Below, piece by piece: positions 25,719 to 33,216 of a stretch of DNA of 64,000 bases (the stretch's first letter is position 1; each line of letters begins with the position of its first letter). Source of the DNA: Anaerosolibacter carboniphilus (GTDB lineage: Bacteria; Bacillota; Clostridia; Peptostreptococcales; Thermotaleaceae); assembly GCF_014205875.1 (NCBI RefSeq), contig NZ_JACHEN010000025.1, positions 23,979 through 87,978 of the forward strand, in the 5' to 3' direction. Under the pieces are notes generated by a model, which was given only the letters and a program-made list of their open reading frames with translations, ran no database searches and was not told where the DNA came from. The translations under genes and the position numbers were made by a program.

Positions 25719-25822
25719 TTATCCACACTTTTTCCACAGAATCCACATATTTATCCACATAGGAAAGTTGTTTTTCCCCTATGTTTTTTTATTTGTCCAC
25801 ATTATCCACAATTTCATCCACA
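25719..25822 (+). other. Cluster of DnaA boxes between convergent genes
   Basis: Seven 9-mers, all in the same orientation, resemble the DnaA box TTATCCACA. Three are exact (25719-25727, 25751-25759, 25802-25810). Three have one mismatch (TTTTCCACA 25730, TTGTCCACA 25793, TCATCCACA 25814). One has two mismatches (GAATCCACA 25739). The region is AT-rich. It lies between the 3' ends of acpP and tsaD, so it is not a promoter region. dnaA and dnaN are not in the window, so a DnaA-titration or datA/DBC-like site is more likely than oriC. Confidence 0.8.
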
Positions 25823-25928
25823 CAAGTATTCACATTTTGGTAGAAACAATAATTTCTTGTAAACTTTATCGCAACAAAGTTAATATTTGGTTAAAATTCT
25901 ATAAATACTATGGATTTCTGATATTGCA

Positions 25929-25956
25929 TAGGGAACGCCAAAAACTGTCGTTCCCT
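25929..25956. terminator. Hairpin after tsaD
   Basis: AGGGAACG / CGTTCCCT with an 11-base loop, 16 bases past the tsaD stop. It lacks a clear T tract, so it may stabilise the 3' end rather than terminate. Confidence 0.45.
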
Positions 25957-25971
25957 TCAATATATTACATA

Positions 25972-27033
25972 TTACCTATGTTTTTCATATAACTGCCCAA
26001 GCTTTAGATTGGGTACAGCATTCAAATACAAATCTGCCGTATTGCCCTTCAAATAATTATAGTATGCAGCACATCCGATCATGGCAGCATTGTCTGTACA
26101 CAGCTGCAAGGAAGGATATTTTACATCAAATCCTAAGGCTGCTGCTTTCTTCTTTAATCCTTCTCTGAGCGCACTGTTGGCGGCTACACCGCCCGCTAAT
26201 ACAATTTTATCCACATTCTTTTGTTTCGCTCCCTCTAGGGTCTTGTGGATGAGCACCTCCATCACAGCCTGCTGAAAACTTGCAGCCACGTCCTCTACTT
26301 TGATCCCTTCACCCTTTTGCCGTTGGGAATTCAGATAGTTTAGCACCGCTGACTTTAAGCCACTGAAGCTGAAATCGTAGCTGTCATTTTCTAAGTATAC
26401 GCGGGGAAAATGGATGGCGTTGGGATCCCCTTGCTTTGCCAGCTGATCAATAATAGGTCCACCAGGGTATCCTAGTTCCATGGCCCTTGCTACTTTGTCA
26501 AAGGCCTCACCCACCGCATCATCCCTGGTTTTACCCATGATTTCATATCGACCATAGTCCTTTATATAAGCCAAATGGGAATGCCCTCCTGAAACGATCA
26601 AACACAAAAAAGGAGGCTCCAATGTTGGATCTTCAATAAAGTTGGCATAGATATGCCCCTCGATATGGTTGACCCCAATCAAAGGTATATTTAAAGCATA
26701 TGCCATGGCCTTTGCTGTTGACACGCCTACCAACAACGCCCCTACCAGACCTGGGCCATAAGTAACCCCAATATGATCAATTTGTCTGAGGCTGACACCT
26801 GCTTCGTCCAGGGCATCCTGAATGACCATATCCACATTTTCCACATGCTTTCTAGAGGCCACCTCCGGCACGACACCACCAAATTTTTTATGCTGCTCTA
26901 TTTGAGTGGATATCACATTGGATAGAACTTCTCGCCCATTCTTTAACACAGCAGCAGAGGTCTCATCACAGCTTGTCTCTATGGCCAAAGTCAATAAGTA
27001 TTCTCCGTTTTTCCCTCTTCTATTGTCCCTCAT
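25972..27033 (-). CDS. tsaD: tRNA N6-threonylcarbamoyladenosine transferase TsaD
   Basis: TsaD transfers the threonylcarbamoyl group to A37 of ANN-decoding tRNAs. The 353-residue protein has the ASKHA opening [18 protein letters not shown], the metal-binding [10 protein letters not shown] with GGHSH ([14 protein letters not shown]), and the nucleotide loop [34 protein letters not shown] (ATG 27033) is chosen because CAGGTGAG lies six bases upstream. Its partners tsaE and tsaB are 22 kb away in this window at 48.2-49.4 kb. Confidence 0.95.
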   Translation of the reverse strand: MRDNRRGKNGEYLLTLAIETSCDETSAAVLKNGREVLSNVISTQIEQHKKFGGVVPEVASRKHVENVDMVIQDALDEAGVSLRQIDHIGVTYGPGLVGALLVGVSTAKAMAYALNIPLIGVNHIEGHIYANFIEDPTLEPPFLCLIVSGGHSHLAYIKDYGRYEIMGKTRDDAVGEAFDKVARAMELGYPGGPIIDQLAKQGDPNAIHFPRVYLENDSYDFSFSGLKSAVLNYLNSQRQKGEGIKVEDVAASFQQAVMEVLIHKTLEGAKQKNVDKIVLAGGVAANSALREGLKKKAAALGFDVKYPSLQLCTDNAAMIGCAAYYNYLKGNTADLYLNAVPNLKLGQLYEKHR

Positions 27034-27114
27034 ACGACTCACCTGCACTTATCTTTTGTATGTCCTTTTTATTATATCCAAATCATTTGTAAATAGCAAA
27101 ACCATTTATATTTC

Positions 27115-27543
27115 CTAATGCAATTCTCCCCTCTCCTCCATCTGGATTGGTTCCACTGCCTTCGGCTCTTTTTCCTCTGTCACGGCTTGCGTCTGTAGTC
27201 TTTTTATTTCCTTTTCCTTGGTGAGGTTCAGTACTTTGTAATTTCCCATGGATAACCCGGCAATCAATATGGTATTTAAAAAGACGAGGAATACAAACTC
27301 TATCAGAGATTGATTGAAAACAGCTGGGTTTTGTGTCCATAGGGTATAGTGATGCACACCGATTACTATAAAAGATGCCATGAAGGAAATCAGTTTAGGG
27401 ATCATTTCCTTTGTTTTTTCGTCTAAAAAGATTTCTTTGATCACTTGTGTAATTAGATTTACTGCCAATACCATGGTAGTTACTGAAGATAGATAATCCA
27501 TGTTGAACAAGCTGATCGCTTGCCTTGCAACTTCCTCTCCCAT
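27115..27543 (-). CDS. Small membrane protein, function unknown
   Basis: The 142-residue protein has three hydrophobic helices (about 22-40, 50-70 and 82-103). A charged tail EKEIKRLQTQAVTEEKEPK follows. The size and topology recall phage holins, but no lysis genes adjoin it and no motif proves it. AAAGGAGCTGCAAAT precedes ATG 27543. It may be co-transcribed with tsaD, 82 bases downstream on the same strand. Confidence 0.7.
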   Translation of the reverse strand: MGEEVARQAISLFNMDYLSSVTTMVLAVNLITQVIKEIFLDEKTKEMIPKLISFMASFIVIGVHHYTLWTQNPAVFNQSLIEFVFLVFLNTILIAGLSMGNYKVLNLTKEKEIKRLQTQAVTEEKEPKAVEPIQMEERGELH

Positions 27544-27704
27544 ATTTGCAGCTCCTTTCCCTATCCATCTAGAAAAAACCTATCATTACTATATATGCAA
27601 TAAAAAAAAATTTGCTATTGTCCCTTTCTTTTTTTCTATTATACTTCTTCTTTTTTAAGAGATACTAATATGGACAAGGAATTCAATATGAGGAGCTGAT
27701 GTCC

Positions 27705-27947
27705 ATGGAAAAAGATAATCATCCCCAATTTCAGACGGAAGAAAAGGAAGCAAATCAAAATGAAGCAAAAAATCCTGATGCCTTAGATAACGATGTATCA
27801 GGGGAAAACGAATCCTTACTACATCGCCTTGGTGAGGTGAATGTCATGCCTGATGGCATGTTATCCGCTGTAAATGAAACAACCTATGTGAATTCAATCA
27901 TCAGTGAAAACGCAGAAGAAATCAATGATGATAGCGAAAAAAAATAA
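27705..27947 (+). CDS. Small acidic protein, function unknown
   Basis: The 80-residue protein starts MEKDNHPQFQTEEKEANQ and is strongly acidic and hydrophilic, likely disordered at its N-terminus. ATG 27705 is preferred because GAGGAG lies nine bases upstream; ATG 27699 is only three bases from it. The frame is followed by a good terminator, which supports a real transcript. No family recognised. Confidence 0.6.
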   Translation: MEKDNHPQFQTEEKEANQNEAKNPDALDNDVSGENESLLHRLGEVNVMPDGMLSAVNETTYVNSIISENAEEINDDSEKK

Positions 27948-27972
27948 GCAACAGAAGTTGCTTATTTTTTTG
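27944..27972 (+). terminator. Terminator after the small acidic protein gene
   Basis: AATAAGCAAC / GTTGCTTATT with a four-base loop and seven T; it overlaps the stop codon. Confidence 0.88.
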
Positions 27973-27982
27973 ATCATCGTGT

Positions 27983-28171
27983 TTACGTCTGATCCATGTT
28001 CACAAGAATCTCATCTACTAAATCGATATCACATTTATGCTCCTTCGTGAAGTGTCCACAATTTTCACAGCTGATGGGGCACTGGGTCGAGGAGGTAAGT
28101 CCACTTCCGCCGATTGGGCGATACTCACTACATAGGGAGGCTACTGCATGGAGTTGTTCTTTACTTGCCAT
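27983..28171 (-). CDS. Small cysteine-rich protein, possible zinc binder
   Basis: The 62-residue protein MASKEQLHAVASLCSEYR... carries CPISCENCGHFTKEHKC, a closely spaced set of four cysteines and histidines that could bind zinc. It has no membrane segment. AAGAGGTGACATAAG precedes ATG 28171. It lies tail to tail with the small acidic gene. Function unknown. Confidence 0.72.
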   Translation of the reverse strand: MASKEQLHAVASLCSEYRPIGGSGLTSSTQCPISCENCGHFTKEHKCDIDLVDEILVNMDQT

Positions 28172-28478
28172 CTTATGTCACCTCTTTAGTTCATTGAATT
28201 GAAATCATCTTCCCATCATTTATTATTTGTAAACGAACTAGATATATACAAATCTATGACTTAGAACCCTAATTCTCTTGCATAATTAATAAAAGATGCG
28301 TCACAACCGTAGGGATCGGCGCATCGTTCCCTACAGAAAACATGATTCTCTGAGGTTTTGTAGGGTTGGACGACCCTGTCCAACCGTTATCGTTGCGTCG
28401 TATTTTTCTACAATTCTGTCTTAAATGATTTAACATCCAATTTTAACATTTAATATCATGATAAAACAACACTATATG
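28172..28478. repeat. Spacer with two GTAGGG palindromes
   Basis: GTAGGGATCGGCG...CGTTCCCTAC (28309-28334) and GTAGGGTTGGACGACCCTGT (28360-28379, arm continuing to 28388) are small hairpins of the same kinds as at 23.2, 47.5 and 54.0 kb. No gene is visible in the rest of the spacer. Confidence 0.7.
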
Positions 28479-28509
28479 CAAAAACGGGTGATATTCCATC
28501 ACCCGTTTT
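28479..28509 (-). terminator. Terminator of the ECF sigma/bactofilin-like operon
   Basis: On the minus strand AACGGGTGAT / ATCACCCGTT around a five-base loop, then TTTTTG; about ten bases past the stop. Confidence 0.88.
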
Positions 28510-28517
28510 CATACAGC

Positions 28518-29669
28518 CTACTCTTCTATCACTTTGAGACCTTTACTATTCTGAATAGCATCCACAATATTTATCAAATATGCACCCATCCCAAAAGACA
28601 CCGCCAAGAAAGAGACAAATCCACCTAGATAAGGAATGAAGGATACCAGCCTTAAAATAAATACACCAAGCAAGATAGGAAGCAGCGGCTTTTCTTCCCC
28701 TTTCAAAATCAGCCTTCCAAGCCAGAGTGCGCCAGGCAATTGGGCCAAATAGATGGCTAGACCATATAGAACAAAGGATATCACACCCAAAGGAATGCCG
28801 ATCACCGTAATCATGAAAAGAATGGCTGCCACTGGAGTCACGATCAATGCCACTAGGCCAATTCCTATGGCATGCCATGGCTTCCTTTGGATGGTATCAG
28901 CTGTTCCCAGCATAAATCTGCTAAAGAGCAGGGTAAGAATCGTGGCAATAATCAGATAGGCAGCTATACCAGCAGCCTTCCAGACGATATGCATCACCTT
29001 AATACCTTCCTCAGCCTTTTTCTTTGCCTCGTCATTTATACGAATCTGAGATTTTTTATATTCAACCTTTCCTGCCACAACACCTTCAGGAATCTGCAGT
29101 TCTCTTTCACTGCTATAGACAAGATTTCCTTCTATCTTCCCATTGGGGCCAAAATTGATTTGATCTGTCTCTAGCCAAACATCTCCTTTAACAACACCAT
29201 TGATTTGAGCCGTTCCTGCGCCACTTCTTAAATCTCCACCAACAATGCCATCAATAATGATATTCCCTGCAAAAACATTGATGCTTCCATCTACTGCAGC
29301 ACCCTCTGCCATGGAAAAATCTCCTGCAAAAGCTGTTACATTTTTTTCGACCTCTCCCTCGATGACCACGGTACCTGATGCTACCCTTACGTCACCTTCT
29401 ACCATTCCATCGATGACGCTGCTCCTACCGACTGCAAGAATGTCACCCTTCACAGTACCCGTGTTTTCAAACTCTCCACTGGCTGCAAATACATCACCCT
29501 GAACCGTTCCATGATTTCTTATACTATCTCCAGCACCAAAGAAGTCTTTGGGTAAGCTCTCATCCTGCTTTATCACAATATTAGTTGTCTGATCATTGTC
29601 GGCAAAGGCCACGATCGGCAACGAACTTATCAAAAGCACCAAAATGAGTAGGTATATCCTTCCCTTCAT
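28518..29669 (-). CDS. Exported bactofilin-like protein with C-terminal membrane domain
   Basis: The 383-residue protein has a signal peptide (residues 1-23). Residues about 40-200 are short repeats of the form G-x-V-x-G-D-V with alternating hydrophobic residues (HGTVQGDVFAASGEFENTG, GMVEGDVRVASGTVVIEGEV), the right-handed beta-helix pattern of bactofilin/polymer-forming proteins. Four or five membrane helices follow residue 225. It is the last gene of the ECF sigma operon, 17 bases after its paralogue. It probably forms a membrane-anchored scaffold outside the membrane. Confidence 0.85.
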   Translation of the reverse strand: MKGRIYLLILVLLISSLPIVAFADNDQTTNIVIKQDESLPKDFFGAGDSIRNHGTVQGDVFAASGEFENTGTVKGDILAVGRSSVIDGMVEGDVRVASGTVVIEGEVEKNVTAFAGDFSMAEGAAVDGSINVFAGNIIIDGIVGGDLRSGAGTAQINGVVKGDVWLETDQINFGPNGKIEGNLVYSSERELQIPEGVVAGKVEYKKSQIRINDEAKKKAEEGIKVMHIVWKAAGIAAYLIIATILTLLFSRFMLGTADTIQRKPWHAIGIGLVALIVTPVAAILFMITVIGIPLGVISFVLYGLAIYLAQLPGALWLGRLILKGEEKPLLPILLGVFILRLVSFIPYLGGFVSFLAVSFGMGAYLINIVDAIQNSKGLKVIEE

Positions 29670-29686
29670 ACATTCAGCCTCCCTTT

Positions 29687-30607
29687 CTAATTGTCACTCA
29701 TCCTAGGTGGTTCTAAGGAGAGGATTGGTTTTCCAAATTTGCTATCAATGACTGCACCAATACCAATAGCTTTTCCTACAAATATCAAGGACTTCCCTAT
29801 AAGGGTTAGCTCGATAACCCCATAGATTAAGGTTCCTATGAACAGCTCCATCATCTGTGACCAATCCTTATTCAATGCTGCTTCAATCTTTTTTCCGATG
29901 GCAAGCTTCACTGCCGTATTACCCGTAAAAGATAAAAGTCCCATCAATGGTATCAGCAGCAATAAGAAAGGAATGCCTATGACGACCATCACCAAAATGG
30001 CTGCCAATACATAGAAGCCTACAATCACTAAAATTCCAATGATGAAATTTTTTCCTATATCATAATTCACTGCCAAAGCCATATGGTCAAAGCGATCTGG
30101 CAATAACAGGATTGCTAAGATTGAAAAGACGTATCCAATGATAACCTTCCCCAAGGTTAGAGAAAATATCAGTGCCAATAAAGCACCCAAACCAGAAAGG
30201 CCTCCAATACTAAAACTTGCAACACTTATTTTTTCGCCGCCCACTCTAGCCCCTGGCGCTGTAACCATTTTACCGCCCAGCATTTGGATGGCATTGCCTC
30301 CCACACTACCTTGCGCTGTAATATGAATGTCGCCGAAAATCGCCACCGTATCTCCACTCACACTGCCGTCGACCTTAATATCACCAAAGATTGCAACGAC
30401 ATCTCCATTTACCTTTCCTTCCATAAGGATATCTCCAAAGATTGCAACTGTACTGCCATAAACCACCGTATCCTTAGGTACATGGATATCCTCGAAAATA
30501 CCCATCATATCGGATACCTGTCTTACACTGCTGCCAAATACAGTGCCTGTTATCAAAATCATAAGGATGATTGTCACGATCATGATACGAATTCCTTTAT
30601 TTTTCAT
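29687..30607 (-). CDS. Bactofilin-like membrane protein, paralogue of the next gene
   Basis: The 306-residue protein has an N-terminal membrane helix or signal (IMIVTIILMILITGTVFG). About 100 residues of beta-helix repeat follow, with three near-identical turns of the form VVAIFGDI (TVAIFGDILMEGKVNGD, VVAIFGDIKVDGSVSGD, TVAIFGDIHITAQGSVGG). Four membrane helices end the protein. ATG 30607 follows GAGGAGGCAGATCCT. Its start overlaps the end of the anti-sigma gene by 11 bases, so translation is coupled. Confidence 0.85.
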   Translation of the reverse strand: MKNKGIRIMIVTIILMILITGTVFGSSVRQVSDMMGIFEDIHVPKDTVVYGSTVAIFGDILMEGKVNGDVVAIFGDIKVDGSVSGDTVAIFGDIHITAQGSVGGNAIQMLGGKMVTAPGARVGGEKISVASFSIGGLSGLGALLALIFSLTLGKVIIGYVFSILAILLLPDRFDHMALAVNYDIGKNFIIGILVIVGFYVLAAILVMVVIGIPFLLLLIPLMGLLSFTGNTAVKLAIGKKIEAALNKDWSQMMELFIGTLIYGVIELTLIGKSLIFVGKAIGIGAVIDSKFGKPILSLEPPRMSDN

Positions 30608-31208
30608 AGGATCTGCCTCCTCTATGCCCATAGATATCTGTAAGCTTTATTAACACATACTGGGTGAGCATCAAAATACTGCATAGAAATGCCACAATGG
30701 TCAAATAAATCCCCATTCGGCTGTTTAAAAAGGTCGACATATATTTGAATCCCTTTACAAGTACAAAGAGCGTTTTTCCTATGGTCTTTCCTGTCAGGCC
30801 CAGTAAAGCATACAAACGATTCCCCAGGTCGATGAATCTCATAAACGCAACAATTCCTGTATATCCTGACTTCCAATCAATCGTACCATAATGAATGTAA
30901 AGTCCGATGCTCAATAAGGCAAATAAACTGGGCACCGTCAAAGCCAACCAGAATTTCGTCTTGCTTGGAACCTGCCTTGATCCATAACGATTCAAGTCAA
31001 GCTGTTCAAGGATTTCCACCTCAAAGTTTTCTGGCGCTTCAAAATTTTCTAGTTCCTGGACACCTTCCAAAGCTTGCTTCATCCACTGGAATTCCAACCT
31101 ACATGTGCTGCACGCATTTATATGAAAACTTAATTCTTCTTTTTCAATGTTATTGATCGCTTGATCAAAATATTTCATCATTAGATCTGAAGCTCTTTTG
31201 CAGTCCAT
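30597..31208 (-). CDS. Zinc-type anti-sigma factor
   Basis: The 203-residue protein starts MDCKRASDLMMKYFDQAI and carries the ZAS zinc motif HINACSTC (H-x3-C-x2-C) near residue 27. One membrane helix lies near 90-110 and a second hydrophobic stretch near 175-195. ZAS proteins sequester an ECF sigma factor until an envelope signal triggers release. The gene overlaps the upstream sigma gene by 28 bases. ATG 31208 follows AAAGGAGGAGGAATCTAT. Confidence 0.9.
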   Translation of the reverse strand: MDCKRASDLMMKYFDQAINNIEKEELSFHINACSTCRLEFQWMKQALEGVQELENFEAPENFEVEILEQLDLNRYGSRQVPSKTKFWLALTVPSLFALLSIGLYIHYGTIDWKSGYTGIVAFMRFIDLGNRLYALLGLTGKTIGKTLFVLVKGFKYMSTFLNSRMGIYLTIVAFLCSILMLTQYVLIKLTDIYGHRGGRSYEK

Positions 31209-31762
31209 ATAGATTCCTCCTCCTTTATTTCCTTTAATCGTTCCTTCAATATACTTCTGGCACGATGGAGCCTGTTTTTCACCTTTGACATGGGCAAGTT
31301 CATCACATCGCATATACTTTGGTAAGATAATCCTTCCTTATGATATAGTATCACCAAAGCCTTATAATCATAGGGCAACTCCTGTATCACACGCTCGATT
31401 TCATTCTTATTATAATGATGCAGGTACATATTCTCCGCGCTGGCCGTATCATAAGGCATACTTAGTTTTTCATCCAGAGGCAAAGCCTGATGTTTTTTCT
31501 TTCTAAGATGGTCGATAGAGAGGTTCGTTGCGATTTTAAAGATCCATGTAGAAAATTTGTACTCCGGGTTATACCTTTGCAAGCTATTGTAGGCTTTGAT
31601 GAATGTCTCCTGAGATAAATCCCTGGCTTCCTCCGCATCCCCCACCATTCGCATACAGACGGAATACACACCATTTTTGTATCGCCCAATGAGCTCACCA
31701 AATTTGTCTCCATCGCCCTTTAATACAGCCTCTATGATCTTATGGTCTACATCCTCCAACAT
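31181..31762 (-). CDS. ECF-type RNA polymerase sigma factor
   Basis: The 193-residue protein has sigma region 2 (YKNGVYSVCMRMVGDAEEAR, DLSQETFIKAYNSLQRY, FSTWIFKIATNLSIDHLRKK) and region 4 (IQELPYDYKALVILYHKEGL, SYQSICDVMNLPMSKVKNRL). It resembles SigW/SigV-like envelope-stress factors. ATG 31762 lies a few bases after GAGGTGGGA; a GTG at 31768 would add two residues. It heads the operon with the anti-sigma and two bactofilin-like proteins, which are the likely regulon core. Confidence 0.92.
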   Translation of the reverse strand: MLEDVDHKIIEAVLKGDGDKFGELIGRYKNGVYSVCMRMVGDAEEARDLSQETFIKAYNSLQRYNPEYKFSTWIFKIATNLSIDHLRKKKHQALPLDEKLSMPYDTASAENMYLHHYNKNEIERVIQELPYDYKALVILYHKEGLSYQSICDVMNLPMSKVKNRLHRARSILKERLKEIKEEESIWTAKELQI

Positions 31763-31865
31763 TCCCACCTCGCTTTAGCCTTTCATTCATAACTACGTAA
31801 GCGTTTTCATTTTGTATGAAGAAATCGTAGCTCAAAATAAATATAATTATATCCTATTCATCATT

Positions 31866-31911
31866 AGAAAAAAATACCCTCTGATTTTATCTGTCAGAAG
31901 GTATTTTTATT
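31866..31911 (-). terminator. Terminator at the end of the ADP-ribosylglycohydrolase/ABC operon
   Basis: On the minus strand AATACCTTCTGACAG pairs with CTGA-GGGTATT, one bulge, and is followed by a run of T. It lies 35 bases past the ribokinase relic. Confidence 0.85.
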
Positions 31912-31945
31912 CTCATAAATTCTTATGTACGGTGTCTCACCTTTA

Positions 31946-32135
31946 TTATTTATCTAATGCTGTGATGAAATCCTCGACTTCTTTCAAGGATGGTATTGAA
32001 CAAGCTGCTCCCAATTTAGATACAGCTATGGCTGCAGCAGCGATCATTGGAGGAAATCGTCTCCCCCGGTGATACAAAATGCTCAACTTCATATACATAA
32101 TCCACATTCAGTGAACCAAAATTTAATATTTTCAT
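31946..32135 (-). pseudogene. Ribokinase (PfkB family) relic with a large internal deletion
   Basis: The first 29 codons from ATG 32135, behind a GAGGTGG site, read MKILNFGSLNVDYVYEVEHF then VSPGETISS, the exact opening of ribokinases including the substrate-binding NVD. After that the frame shifts, and from about 32045 the other frame reads AAAIAVSKLGAACSIPSLKE then VEDFITALDK and stop, the normal ribokinase C-terminus. About 240 codons between, including the ATP site and catalytic Asp, are gone, and the total is not a multiple of three. It is the last gene of the operon, 80 bases after the ADP-ribosylglycohydrolase gene. Confidence 0.88.
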
Positions 32136-32216
32136 TGAAACCACCTCAATCTTTGTATGATATTTACCTTATGGATCACAAAGTTGATCGTCTCACAATA
32201 AGCTTTATCTGTAGTC

Positions 32217-33200
32217 TTAAATCAAATCAGCAAGCTGCTCACCAATCTGTATCAAGTCAATTCCCTTGGTGAAAGTGAGGCATGTGCCAGATGGAAAGCG
32301 TGTTTTCGCTACCCAGTGAGCAGGAATTTCTGTTACGCTGTATTTTGCACCCAATATCGCTCCAGCGACAGCACCTATGGTGTCTGCATCCCGTGCAAAG
32401 TTACCGGCTAAAATTACGCCTTTCTTAAATTCACTGTGGGCCATCTTTAAGCAAGCAAAGGCAGACGGAATGGCCTCTGCGGTAGTTGCCCATGTACTTG
32501 CACGCAGGGCATCATGAAGTGGCATCCATGCATCGATGATAGAACCATTGGCTTTTTCTACAATATCAAAGGCTGTATTCATTGATGCGTACAGCCATGA
32601 ATCCTTTGGAATAACCTTCATAGCAGCATCAATGATTTCCTCCATCGTGCCGTCTACCATGGCAACGGAAACAGCAGCAGCAACAGCCTGTGCACCCCAG
32701 ATACCATCTGCATAATGGCTGATAGAAGCGTCGATCTCTGCCATTGCAGCAGCACGCTCAGGATCCCCTGCACAGATAATGCCCACAGGTGCAATGCGCA
32801 TTGCTGAACCGTCACTCATATGGAAAGTACTGAACTTGCCGGACTCCGGTGGTCGAATGCCACGACGCAGGTTGTTGGCAGCAGAGATTTCGCTTGCCCC
32901 ACCACGCTTAAACTCATCCTGAACCACAACATCCTCAAACCATGCCTTTACAACATCATCAGTCGTCAGCTTGCCCTTACAGCCTATCAGTATCTTTGCT
33001 GTCAGCAATGCAAACTCTGTGTCATCCGTACTCCAGGAGGCGCCGCTGTTAAAGTCGGTAGTAATCCCATAGTTTTCGCGGTTGCTTTGCATTCTGGATG
33101 CATCACCAAAGGAATCACCAATAGCAAGTCCACTGATGCATCCTACTGCCTTACTCCTCGCAAGGTCTTTATTGGCTCTTAAATCAGCAGTTGTAATCAT
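32217..33200 (-). CDS. ADP-ribosylglycohydrolase-family protein (DraG type)
   Basis: The 327-residue all-helical protein has GCISGLAIGDSFGDASRM near residue 20, the metal motif SWSTDDTEFALLTA near 57 and the second metal motif GNFARDADTIGAVAGAILGA near 268. These are the binuclear-magnesium sites of the DraG/ARH family, which cleaves N- or O-glycosidic bonds of ADP-ribose. Members also occur in sugar and nucleoside operons with unknown substrates. No signal peptide, so cytoplasmic. GGAGGAGGGAAAAT precedes ATG 33200. It follows its larger homologue by 16 bases. Confidence 0.9.
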   Translation of the reverse strand: MITTADLRANKDLARSKAVGCISGLAIGDSFGDASRMQSNRENYGITTDFNSGASWSTDDTEFALLTAKILIGCKGKLTTDDVVKAWFEDVVVQDEFKRGGASEISAANNLRRGIRPPESGKFSTFHMSDGSAMRIAPVGIICAGDPERAAAMAEIDASISHYADGIWGAQAVAAAVSVAMVDGTMEEIIDAAMKVIPKDSWLYASMNTAFDIVEKANGSIIDAWMPLHDALRASTWATTAEAIPSAFACLKMAHSEFKKGVILAGNFARDADTIGAVAGAILGAKYSVTEIPAHWVAKTRFPSGTCLTFTKGIDLIQIGEQLADLI

Positions 33201-33216
33201 ATTTTCCCTCCTCCAA

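Noticed and set aside
25719..25822. Chromosomal origin oriC
   Set aside because: DnaA boxes are present but dnaA, dnaN, recF, rpmH and gyrB are not near, and the boxes lie between two convergent housekeeping genes; a DnaA cluster outside the origin is the simpler reading.
27115..27543. Phage holin
   Set aside because: Size and helices fit loosely, but there is no endolysin or phage gene nearby and no holin motif; kept as unknown membrane protein.
31812..32072. 86-codon plus-strand frame ending in an Ala-rich segment
   Set aside because: It is the reverse reading of the ribokinase relic and its terminator; the minus-strand reading gives clear ribokinase ends.
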